Positions 1 through 12,100 of a DNA stretch of 35,345 bases are shown in pieces (positions within the stretch are counted from its first letter, which is position 1; every line of letters starts with the position of its first letter). This stretch comes from Phallusia fumigata. Taxonomy: Eukaryota > Chordata > Ascidiacea > Phlebobranchia > Ascidiidae. Made by a program: the position numbers and the translations under genes. The DNA lies in assembly GCA_008931825.1 (NCBI GenBank), contig QXVZ01032235.1, positions 1-35,345 of the forward strand. Reading direction: 5' to 3'. Under the pieces are notes generated by a model, which was not told where the DNA came from, did not search any database, and worked only from the letters and a program-made list of their open reading frames with translations.

Positions 1-115
1 AGTGATTTGTTTTGATCTGGCAGCATTGCCATGTCTAAAACCATTATATATCATGAAAACATTGGTTAAAATTTTGTTACATGTAACTGGTCTCAAAACA
101 TATTGAAAAAATTAT

Positions 116-3100
116 TTACTTCATTATTTCTTTCTTGGGTGGAAGTTTGTTTGGAAGTTTTAAGTCAAAATACAGTTGAGGGCGTTTCATAAATAAATCA
201 AGTTTTTCTTCATTTTCCATTGCATAGAGCTTGTTGTTATATTCCACCATAAAGTCTGCACTGCCTTCAACCAATCCTTCATACCTGTTTTACAATAAAA
301 ATTTATATTTGGAAACATCTTTTTGCCAATCAAAATTTCCAATTTAATAGCAAAGAGCCATTACAATGATTTGTGAGCTGCAGACTTGTGGATCCAGTTT
401 CTCTGTAGTTTATGCCACGTTGTGGAATCGAACAGATGTCATGAGGTATCAGTTTTCAGCCTGTTACTCTCAACGAACTGGAGTGGCTTAATTTGGCTAC
501 ACTAGCCTAAACGGCCATTGTCACCAGCTGCACTGATGAGACCCTATAGGTCGTAACAGTGTGGACAAAATGCCCACAATTTTTACAATAGTTTGATTAG
601 ACTAGCAACAGATTTGCTACCTTTTGGGTAAAACACACTGCAGTCATCACACAATAATTGTTTTGTACTATATATTTATTTGTAGTATACCTGAGTTTTC
701 CCTTGAAAAATGTCACTGGACAATATCCATTCAGCTCAACTTGTTTTGGAAACATGGCTTTTACTTCAGTGCGCGACCGACGCTTGGGTAATGCATCAGG
801 ACCAGGTAGTGCTTTTTCAGCCATGGGAGGCACATACTTTTGTGGATTTGCTATATATAACATGAAATTACAATTTATCATATACATCTATGATTAAAGC
901 ATATAAATTTACCTAAAAACACCATTAAATCTTCCTTGGAAGCAAGTTTGTAGTATTTTGATCGAAATTCCACTGCAAATTCCAAAGAACTGTTTGTAGA
1001 ACAATCCACAAGTTCATCTCTTGCATTTAAACTGACAGGACAGTATTGTCCATATTCCCCAAGACGTGGCTTGAATTCCTCGGGACTGATGCATAAATCA
1101 CAAAGTCGAGCTGCTTCTCCTGCAAACGGGTACCAATTAAAGCAGGGTTTCCCAAACGTTTAGGTCTGTGACTCTTTTTGGTTTCTAATTGTGTTCTGCA
1201 ATCCTTAACATATGACAGAAAAAAGCAGTTCAAAACATGCCCTTTGTTAAAAGTGGTACTACTAAAAAAAGCAGAATCCTAGTAGTTTGGGAAGCTTTTA
1301 TTTGAAGTGTTATTTGTTGGGGGTAATTTTTTTGTTGTGTTGTATGTACACATTTGCTTTGTACATGTTGACCTATTTTTATTCAAGTACGCACCCCTTC
1401 CAATATGATCCAAGTAGTTTTGAATTTTTCTTACACCCTCCTTGGTCTGTGCCAAAACTGTCATCCACAGTTTCCACTTGGAAATCTTTCCATCTAGCTC
1501 AAGCCAATTTTGATGTTGCTTCTCATAGTATTTACGCACTGGTTCAATTTGTTCCTTGTACCATGTTTGTTTTAACACAGTAATTTTGTCACTGAAGAAA
1601 AGTGTTACAACAGTTTTACATCAAAATTTCATTTAAATTTGATCAATAAAACCCAATATCAAATAATTATGACATAATGAAAATACCCCCACTTGCCTGT
1701 CATGAACAGCATAATCAACAGTGTTTGCTAAGCGATCTTTTTCAGCTCTTAGTAATACTTCCTTTTCGTCAATTGCCAGTTCAATAATTTTCACAGGGCA
1801 AATTCCTTTTTTGTGAAGCATCTGCACTTGTTCTTCGGTGTTTGGAAAACCATCCAACACATAACTAAAAACAAGTAAAATTACAACACAGAAAAAAAGC
1901 GTTTTTAACTATGTTTAGCCCTACCCTCTCGTGGAACAAATGGTGTCCAGCAGAGTGGTTGCTAGGCATTCAACTGCCAAGCTAGTTGGAACTACTGAAC
2001 CCTCATACAAATGAGATTTTACATGTGTTGAAAGAACAGAGTTTGGTTGTTTCTCCAACACATCTCGAATACACTTTCCAACAGAAATATGGCATGCTCC
2101 ATAGTCATCAGCAAATCGTTTTGACACTGTGTGAAAATTTAATGATAACAATGTTGCCCACAGCATCATGGTTGCATGTGTGAAAACATATTTATAATTT
2201 TTCAAAGCTTTCAGTCAAAAAACAATGCATCTTCCTGCAAACATACAAATACAAAGGCAAACCATGAAAACTTACATGTTGATTTTCCACATTTGGGTGG
2301 ACCAACAACTGCAATTTGAATTGGTACAACAGGTTTAGCCTGATGTGGACTCTGGATATACCTTTCAGGGTCAGCTATAAATTTGTTTCTTGAATCAATG
2401 GAAGACAGATAATAGACATATTGGTTGTAAGCAACTGGTAGCAATGGGTTGCTCATGCTTGGAACTGATTGTAACACATCATCCCTTTCATGCAGCTGTC
2501 AATATAAAGTTTGGAAATATTTAACGGGTCACAGGCAGTTACTAGGTCAAAAATATAAGCATTTTCTGACTTCCATTTCAATGTTCATGGTTTGTTGATG
2601 CTAATAAATCTTTTTTATTTAATCATATGTTACCTCTCTTTAAACAGTTTTGGTGGTGGTGTACAGTACGTATTTTAAAAAAAGGTCACATTGTCCATTT
2701 TACAATGCACCTCATCCATTTTGACTAAATTTTTCTTTGTGTCATTTTTGTTGTTGAGACAGTTACCCTTATTAATGAGGACTAAATAGTTTGTCAGAAA
2801 GGTTTTTTTTCCATGGAATACTTGGTTTAGGTTTAAATATATTTGTTTGGACCTAATTTACCATGAACTATATTTTAAATATAATATAGTACAGTAAAAA
2901 AGTTTAGTCAACAGATTTGGCAATGGTCAGAGACATCCATTGGTACTGTTTATTTTTTTTTCGATCCTGTAAATAATTAGCTTCTGTATCAGGAAAACAT
3001 ATGTAAATGATCTACAAGCCCCCAAATTGAAACCTGACACAAAATCTTATAGCACTGGAGAAACAAAACTATCTGAAGTCACTAAAAAGTAACATAGAAT

Positions 3101-6100
3101 AACTAGGTATGGACAGAGCACGGATAATCGGTGCTGGATGGGTATCTTCTAGTTATTACTGAGTTGCAATACTCAAACATATTTTCTCTGGTTACAAGCA
3201 GATCTATACAGAGAACATAAACATAAAAGAACAAATATATTTTGCACTGTACGTGTTTGATGTCACAGTACTCCAACATACTTTGGCCCATAATGGTAGC
3301 CATTGTCTGAAATTCACTTACATTGACAGGGTCCCATTTTCCAAATGAACTTGGGTGTTTATACCCAGATGTCAACATTCTGTCTGCAACGGCTTGGCTC
3401 AATGGGTAAACTCGCTCAAATATTCCATTTCTGTGCTCAAGTATTGCTTTCATCTTGGTCTCAATCAAGTATTTTACCACTGGAGGTTTTCTACTAGCCT
3501 GAACTTCTATACGAGGAATGGAACTTTCTTCTAGTTGTTCTTGAACCATCTGCAAAATTAAGCACAATATTATTCGGCAGTATTAATAGGAAACTTTCTG
3601 TGGTTGGTTTTCCTGTTGAACCCTACCTCCTTTCCCTAGCACGGGTGGTTAGCTTGTAAAACTTAAAGAGTTAGGAGTGAGCAGTAAGCATGTTTAATTG
3701 ATAACCAGTACAGTCAGGGTAAGTTTTGGCACACACAAATACCAAATCATATTATAACTATTGTATGAAATAATTTTAGTTTAAAGGTGACACAAACTTT
3801 CTTGATAAATCAAATGCATTGTTTTTGTTCACTTTATTTTGCAAAAAATAATGGGTGGCATTTTTTGCCCCTACTTGCATTGGGCCTTAGAATAGTTTTA
3901 CAAAATTGTGGGTATACCTGTAGTTTATTTACATCATCATCAAACCACTCTCCATATTCCCCTCTAATTCTATCTCTTGCATCCTCTTCTTGTTCTTCTT
4001 CCTCCTCTTCAGCTTCTTCCTCATCCTAAAGTAAAGTAAAATTATTTGTACCCTAAACTGGTTTAAGATGTGCAACCACTTGTTTGTCAAAAACATTTGA
4101 TGAATCTTTAAACCAGGCTTACATGACCCTGCACCCAACAATTGCTTACAAACCTTTTCCAAACTACTTGCAAAAGAATTAGTTTGCCCAGCCATTTTAA
4201 ACAAAAGGTTAGTTTAATTATCTTACTTCAAATTCATTAGCAAGAATTTCATCAATGTCCTCTTCCTCTTCCTCTTCTTCTTCCTCCTCATTTTCATGTC
4301 TTTCAGCTTCATGCTGCAGTCTTCTTTGCTCTCTTTCAGCCAACAAAACAGCCCTTCTTGCTTCTATTTTTTCATTCTGTAGTGTTGTTTTGTAAAACAC
4401 CAACATGAAGTTTAAACAAAAAAATTCAAATTTTATTTGTGTGAATCGCTGCCTATGGAGGTATTACCTTACTGAAATAAACTTCAGTATTGGACTAAAT
4501 CACTTATGTACAATAAATTTAGATTTTTCAGCACCCGAAAATAATTTTAAATCTCACCTTTATTTTGTCTTTTTCCTCCCGAATCCTGTTCTTCTTTTCA
4601 TTTTGATGATTGCGTCGTTTCACCCATTTCTGNAATTTTATTTGTCTGAATCGCTGCCTATGGAGGTATTTCCTTACTGAAATAAACTTCAGTATTGGAC
4701 TGAATCACTTATGTACAATAAATTTATATTTTTCAGCACCCGAAATTAATTTAAAATCTCACCTTTATTTTGTCTTTTTCCTCTCGAATCCTGTTTTTCT
4801 TTTCGTTTTGATGATTGCGTCGTTTCACCCATTTCTGCATTCTATCTGGTAGCAAGCGAGTAATCACGTCTTTGTCCTCGACCATAAGCAACAAGGCTGC
4901 ATCAGGGTAGAGGCCTGTCTGTACAAGAAACTGGCACTCTTCTACAGTTCTTGGAAATCCTTCAAGAATGAATCCAGTTGATCTGTAAATCAGATATAAA
5001 ATAAAAAAATTCATCAACATTTTATCCAAAAATATTAATTTATACTTGTATGGTTCTTTCCTCCACCATCCTGGAATGATCTTTTCCATGATTTCAGGAG
5101 GCAGTGGTTCGTCATCCTCCAAATTGGACTTGATTGCTTCTTCTTCATCGGTTAAATCAAACTTTTCTTCTTCTTCAAGTGGGTTACTCTAAAAACTTGT
5201 TTTGTCAGTCTACATAAATGCCCTGTTTATAAAATCACAAGGTTTCTAATCAAAACCTGCTATTCATATTGGGTAATAGGAGCCAATACTATTTTAACAC
5301 AACACATGTTTGAGTAAATACATCATCTACACTTTGTTGAACCAAGTAGTATTGACAGATACAGCAGCACTGGTGTCATTTTCTTCCTTATTTAGCTTTA
5401 ACATAACGATAAATAAAAATACTGGTGCAACAAATGGGAGGAGTATTGACATTGGGGAAAATGATTGGAGTGATCATGCAACTCGTTTACATTAAAGATG
5501 CAAAAATATTTGCCTTGCTGACTTGGGCCTTTCACCCAAAAACGTCTTGTTTAGACCATTTTCTTGCTAGGTTGTTTTACATTAAAAGGAAAGTCTTCTT
5601 CCATGCAGAGATTTTATAGAAGGCATGAATCCAATATTCTGGATTCTAAGCAACTGTTCTACAACAGTCACTTGTTCAATTATGAATGTTTCAGGAATAT
5701 TCTCATGCCGTTTATTACTTTACCGCCATTTTCAAGTAAGTTCAATCATGGCATACTCTAATTTTTGTAACAATTAATAACTTTCATTACACCACAGTTT
5801 AGGCAAGGGCCCTCATGACATACTGTGTTAGGATCTGCTTCCAGTGCAGTTTTCACAGCTTCTTCAACAGTTACAGAAAATTCTTTTTTTAAAAGTTTAT
5901 CTTCCTCATGTTCAGGGCCCAACTTTCTTCCAGTTTTGGGCAGAATTAGTTCCTGTAATTTAAAAAACCAACTGGATTGTACAAACTTTTTTCACAGTAA
6001 GGATATCTACACAAAAGGTGTTGTCACATCCTAATTGTTAGTCTAATTGTTATATCCCCATGGTCCAGCAAATTTCCTGACAAACATTTTATAATATCTA

Positions 6101-9100
6101 ACAAACATCTAGAATTTTTGACTGTAAAGCTTTGAAGTTTTTACTTTTTCTCAAAAATGCTTTGTCATTAGGGTGATTTCATTTCAAATGTGTTGCTAAA
6201 CAGTAACTAAATGCAATTATTACCTGTAAACGTTCTCGAAAAGATATGTGGAATGTTCCTAGCTTCTCAGCAAGCCACCTTCCATGCAAAGTTTTTCCAG
6301 CACCTCGAGCACCAAGAATCAAAATTCTTGGAGGTGGAGGAGACAATGATTTGTCAGTTGGAAGAAAAGGCACTGGATTTTGTACAAACACCTCCCTGAA
6401 CTCAGTAGATTTAAAGTAGTAAATCCGTTCACGATACTTGGCTGCAATGTCTGGATTCCCAGGCCACAAAACATTTTCATTCTGGTGATAAAGTTTGTAA
6501 CACATCATATAAACTACTATGTGTGGCTTATAAGAGTTACTGTAGTTAATCACTGGTAAACATTAGAATTGTTGCCGATTCAAAACTACCTTAAGTGCAA
6601 CAGGGTCATAATGTTTGGAGAACCCAAAATGTTTCTTTTTGTGCTGCAAAGCTTCTTCATCTTCCTCCTCCTGTTCTCCTCCCATCTCTGTTTCAGCTCC
6701 GGCATCTTCTTCTTCCTCGTCAAGATCCAGACCAGAGAAATCCCATGCTCTGTATCCAAACATACCTACAAGAAAATGTTATCAAATAATAATGTAATTT
6801 GAAAACCAGTTTCAAAACCAGGTTTACAATGCATCTCTAATTAAACAAAGGAACCAAAACAGAAAATATAGGTATAATCCAAGGCTGCCCTTAAGAATGT
6901 TTAAATATGTATAATAAGTTTGTAGGCAGTTGTTTAATTTTTGAACATTTTTGTTTACAGGCATAAATATATATGCCATCAAAACATAACGAATTAGTTG
7001 TTTCTGTTGTAGGAATACTATTCAATACTTGTATACCTAATGCTTTAAAAATATACAAACTTTAGAAAGTTTGTATAAATGCACACCAGTTGGGAACACT
7101 GTGGGCAACTGTTATCACAAAGTTAGGGTCCATAATAACTTTCTTCATATCAAAGTGGCCTACAACACTTTAAAGGTTGGGTAGGCACGGTGTTACCATT
7201 ACTCCCAAAGAAACAGGATTTCTGTTCAAATAAAAGCATGTCAAGTAATTTTTCTAACTTACTCTCTATTTTTTTGACCACAATGTCCACCATGCTTGCA
7301 GTTGTCATGTCTAAAATGTCAATAGTTATGGGTTTGCTGGTTGCAGACCCTGTGACAGCATTCTGCAATGCCCCCCATTCCTTGTCAAACTCATGAAGCA
7401 TGTCTCTTAAAGTTTGAAACTCGGGTGCATCATAAGATGGTACACCAAGGTAGTTGTCCTGGAGATCCTCAATTTCTACAATAATAAAGAACGTAATAAC
7501 ATTAAACATTAATTACAGAACTAAAAGCAGCCAATGCAACCACTTTGCAAATTTATTTCTTTTGTTCACTTATAATTTTTGTACTGACCTTTTCGGAGAT
7601 GATTTATAGTTGTATCATCAAGCATGGGTGGTGTAGGTTCCTTCCTGCTTTCGTTATCATCTGTTGCAACAGATGAAAAAAATCACATCCTCAAGACCGT
7701 TTGTAGCTGGCATGAAACAAATCTCAAACCANTAACATTAAACATTAATTACAGAACAAAAAGCAGCCAATGCAACTACTTTGCAAATTTATTTCTTTTG
7801 TTCACTTATAATTTTTGTACTGACCTTTTCGGAGATGATTTATAGTTGTATCATCAAGCATGGGTGGTGTAGCTTCCTTCCTGCTTTCGTTATCATCTGT
7901 TGTGACAGATGAAAAAAAATAACATCCTCAAGACCGATTTGTAGCTGGCATGAAACAAATCTCAAACCAATGCAAAATAAAATGTGCTTGCCCACCTGTT
8001 TCTGCTTTGCTTGCTTCTGTATCGACTTCACCATCCCCTGTTTCTGCCTTTTCTTCTTTTTCTGTTTCAAGTTGGGCTTGTTCCTCCATCTCCTGCTTAA
8101 TACGATTTTGTTCATTTTCCTCCTCCTGTAAGAATCATTTCCATCTTTGAGTTGTTTTAACAGCTGACTTTATCCAAAAAATATACCTGAAGTTTTCTCT
8201 TTTTTTCATTAATTAGTCTCTGTCTAAATGCAACTGTGATTTCATCCTTGTTCATTTCATAATATCTAAACATAGTAAAAAATAATAAAACTTTTTCATG
8301 CAATACAATACTGTTGGCTAATCGCCAGTCTAGAACATCACAAAACATAAAAGAGTCAAACCTTTGTCTGACTACTTCAACATTTGGTGTCTTATCAGCA
8401 AGAAACACAACTTCATCAGGGACAATTGACTTTTCCACCATCACTGCCCATTGTTCTTTAGTTTCAGGAAAGTTATCCAAAACCCATCCACCACTCCTAT
8501 GAGACAATATAACATTAGATAATATGTCCAAATTAAAGACTTCACAATGTAAACCTTGAAAATGACTCTGGCTCTGGGTAAGTAAAAAACATGTTTATGA
8601 CTAATTTTGTTTTGTGTTCGCTTTATGAAGATGCAACAAAATTGGAAACAGTTAGTTTAGTAATTTTATGTTTTAAACTAGTTGTGTAAACTAATAACAA
8701 GTCAATACTTAGGAGCATCTGGATCTTCCTTCAGTCTTTCCTCAATCAATTTCTCAATCGCTTGTTCCAACACATTTACATAGTCATGAGGTGGAAGTTT
8801 GATCTCTTGGGCCTCTGCACTTTTCACAGCTTCTTCAACAATTTTTTTCACCTGTGCCACAAACCATTCAGTCAATGCAATGCTTTTAAACACAGCTAAA
8901 GATCAACAAAAATACAGTTCAATTTTTGTTGCAAGCAATTTGAGTTGAGTTAAGTTAAGTTTATTTTGCACGGAGATTGAAGTGATTGAGACCCAATTGC
9001 ACTAAAACAATTACCAAGCCAGAAACAGCTGTGCATTTAGGGCACAATAGTACTGAAGTATGGCAACAAAATGTAAAAGGCTTTATATAATGTAAAATGC

Positions 9101-12100
9101 TAAAAAAATGTTATTTATCTTTATGTGTTTTGTAAATGACAATTTTTGTTAACTTTAGCTTTGAAAAAATGGGTATGTAATGAGAAAATCCTTTTTTTCT
9201 AGTGTTAAACAGTCAATCTTAAACTGCTGTAAATAAAATACCTCATGATGTTCTTCAGTAACAGTAGGTACTGGACTTGGTTCCCGGGCATCGACTGTGT
9301 CAGCTAGGCTATCTTCATTTCTTGTCAGATTAAAACTGTCAGAAGCTTCATTCGATTCATCTTCATCTTCTGGTGCACAATAAAATGAACAACACAATAA
9401 AAGACATAGGATTGATAAATCTTCATTCCAAACAAATTTTTAGGTAATGCAGTAGCTTACGTTTTAGTCTGCTGTGCTTAAATTTTTCTCAACCATTGGG
9501 TATTTAACATTTTAAACAAACTAAAAAAACCAAAGCCATTTGTAAACTATTTTCAAACCTCATTTCATACCTCTCATTGCGTTTTCATTCTCAGCCTCTG
9601 CTTCTAATGCTTTTGCTTTTCGTGCTTCATTTCTCTCCAAAGCTTCCTGCTCCAACTTGTTTTGAACTAAAACAATAGCCATTTCCAAAGCTTCCTGTAG
9701 TTAAACAAAAAATGTGAATCAAAAACATCTTTTTAGGAGTAAAAGTAGTTTCACCTGTTTAGCCTTGAGGACTACTTCAGCTTTTGCTTCAACCAGTTTA
9801 TCTTGCATCAATTCTTTCATGTCCAAAACAGTTGCCTATGCACAAAATTAGATTTAATACTAATTGATTTGAGTTTATTTTGCTAGGTAAAAGAAATCGT
9901 AGCGACACAATTGCACTAAAACAATCACCAAGTCGGAAATAGCTGCGCAACGTAAAAAACATTATTGAGCGCGAAAAAGTGAAGTGCACAATTGGTGGAT
10001 CAAGATTGTACGCGCTGCAGCTACACCGTAATTATAATTATATAATTATAATTCAAGAATGAGTAGTTATTTAGAGTGGTTCTTTATGTTGGTGTTTTAT
10101 GGTTTTTACCTTATATTTTTCAGCTAGTGCACGACAGGTAGTAGATTTTCCTGACTTTGGAAATCCAAGCACAGCAATTTTGCAAGGGGGTGCTGGCATT
10201 GGTGGCATTAGATAGGGCCGAGGGTTCTTTAAAAACTTGGTCATTGCTTCTGGTGATGACAATACATAAATCTTGTCCAAAAAACTCACAGCCAAATCAG
10301 GTTTGCCCTAAAAACACAAGGCAAAGTCAGGTGGTACCTTTTGATTTTTTGAATTTAATGAATGACTACCTGAAAAATGTCACCCTCTTTTAGTGAGACT
10401 GGGCAAATTCTTCCCCATTTCGATCTTCTCCAACGATAACGAGGAGCAGGCATTTGATAAGATGCCAACATCCTTAATAGTTCATCCTAAAATATTTATA
10501 GGACATTATAAAAATTTAGTATTCTGTGGCCAGCTCAAAATTCTTTTAGTCATTTGTTATTCTAAATCTTTTTCTCAATCTTTTACAAATATGCTTGAAA
10601 GAAAATTCAAAAAGAGGAATTTCAAACCCACGGTTTCAATCTCATCAGGCAACTCCTCTTCATCAGGGTTTTGCAGTCGCATTGGCACAACTGCACGGCG
10701 AAATGTGTAGGTGTCAAGCTTGTTCAAAAGCTGCCTAAATATGTTCATTGGAGCAAGGTTGCCATCCAGCTCAATGACATACTGTTGGTTATGATCAGCT
10801 ATGTAGCTCTACACAGAGAAAATTGTTTGTTACAAAATGCAATTAATGGTATTTTTTTAATGCTATACCTCTATCTTTGTGAGGGCAACATCTTTAAATG
10901 CAGTGTTGGCATATTCCACATGCTCCTTAAGGTGTTCTGGAGCGTGCACCAAACGATTTTTCGATTCCTTGTCAATCTCCGGAAAGTCTAACACAACCTA
11001 AATACCTCTGCAGAATTAGAAGTCATACAGGCAAAGGCAAATATGGCTGATATATCGGTGACCATATCTCTGGGATTATGCATTCAGGCATTACAAGTAC
11101 ACACATGAAACGACTTTTTCACAAAGTGCTTTTCCGTTAAAAATTGAATTTAAATCATCAAATTACCTCTTCTCCAAAACCTTCATCATCATCTCCTTCT
11201 TCCTCTTCTTCTCCCTCACCCTCCTGTACAATTGATTTGTCGGGACTTGAAGCTGGAGGATCCCACCTTTGTTGAGGATACACATCACCTGTGTATGAGT
11301 CTGTTCGAAAACCAACCCTTCTGGATAGAATATCCACATCTGGACACTACATCAAAATGTTTTTTTTTTAAATGTCTTTTATTACTACAAAAGCCTATGC
11401 TAAAAACTAAGTATATAACTTCCAAAAAAGCTTGTGTTGAAAAATGTGATGCAAAGGTAAAATGTTTAGCAATTAAACCAGAACACAAATAAAACAAATT
11501 TTTCTGCTTCGTTTATGGTGGTTTGTAGGATACCTTGACGTTAATGACAATGTCAGGTGAAAGTTTCCAGTTGTGAATCATTTCAATCTGTTCATGAATA
11601 GACAGTGCATTGTCATCAATAACAGGCATACCATCCAACACATAGCCATAGTGTGCAACTTCCAAAGATGTTACTTTTTCCCTGTGTAGTATCAATAAAA
11701 AATCAACAGTAACAAAAAACTTTTCTGGATCACAAAGTGACATTTATCATGTTACCTGATTAATTGAAGAACAAAGTCATTTGAGAGAGACTCGCCCTTA
11801 TACAAGACTTCCTGCATTTTCTTTCCGATATCCGTGTTTAACTCGATTTCCTTCACAATTGTGTCTGTACCTAAAATACAATCAAAGAACATGTAAACTA
11901 TTATATTGTCAGCATGTGGGCAACGTCGAAAATTCTTATCTGTGTAAAGCTGCCTAAAGTTATGTTTTAATAAAGACCCGATCCTAAAATCCAGGGATTT
12001 AGGCCTTTTTTAAGACTTTCTAGGAGATTAGTTTCATAAAAATTCTATTGCTTTTAGTAACTAAATTTAGTGCAAATTGTTTGGGTCAATAAAGTAAATG

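Larger units (their letters stand above)
116..4025 (-). other. AK9: AK9 linker, kinase domain 4 and C-terminus, exons 25-33
   Basis: Exon 25 is acidic. Exon 26 carries GYKHPSSFGKWDPVN. Exon 27 holds YNQYVYYLSSIDSRNKF and the P-loop GPPKCGKST. Exon 28 gives SKRFADDYGACHISVGK (NMP-binding region). Exon 29 gives GYVLDGFPNTEEQVQML, and exon 30 KYYEKQHQNWLELDGKISKW. Exons 31-33 contain two copies of the AK9 C-terminal YCPV motif (GQYCPVSL and NGYCPVTF) and end RPQLYFDLKLPNKLPPKK. The exon 29 to 30 junction needs a GC donor (AG|GCAAGT at 1696). Confidence 0.87.
4227..8125 (-). other. AK9: AK9 linker and kinase domain 3, exons 16-24
   Basis: Exons 16-19 are charged linkers; exon 19 holds YRAWDFSGLDLDEEEED and then KHYDPVALK. 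Exon 20 holds the P-loop GARGAGKT, followed by HGRWLAEKLGTFHISFRERL. Exons 21-23 run through EPLPPEIMEKIIPGWWRKEP to TGFILEGFPRTVEECQF. This is the only one of the four domains that keeps the canonical GFPRT, so it is the best candidate for full AMP-type substrate binding. Exon 24 is a Glu-rich, basic-acidic helix (run of Glu near 4260-4290). Exons 17 and 23 appear twice in the assembly because of N-junction duplications; the right-hand (higher-coordinate) copies are used in the model. Confidence 0.87.
8187..11346 (-). other. AK9: AK9 linker and kinase domain 2, exons 5-15
   Basis: Exon 5 holds an acidic tail (Glu/Asp-rich, EGEGEEEEEGDDDEGFGEE). Exons 6-8 carry the conserved linker ending RWRRSKWGRICPVSL. 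Exon 9 holds the motif YVLSSPEAMTKFLKNPRPYL followed by P-loop GFPKSGKST. Exons 10-12 are Glu/Lys-rich coiled-coil-like sequence. Exons 13-15 bring APKSGGWVLDNFPETKEQW, the Walker-B-like strand. The usual FPR Arg is again replaced (FPE). This matches the second domain of AK9. Confidence 0.87.

Noticed and set aside
1..115. A further AK9 exon after a TTTTAG acceptor near position 40
   Set aside because: The short sequence available does not resemble the AK9 C-terminus in the required frame; kept only as a possibility that the gene continues beyond the window.
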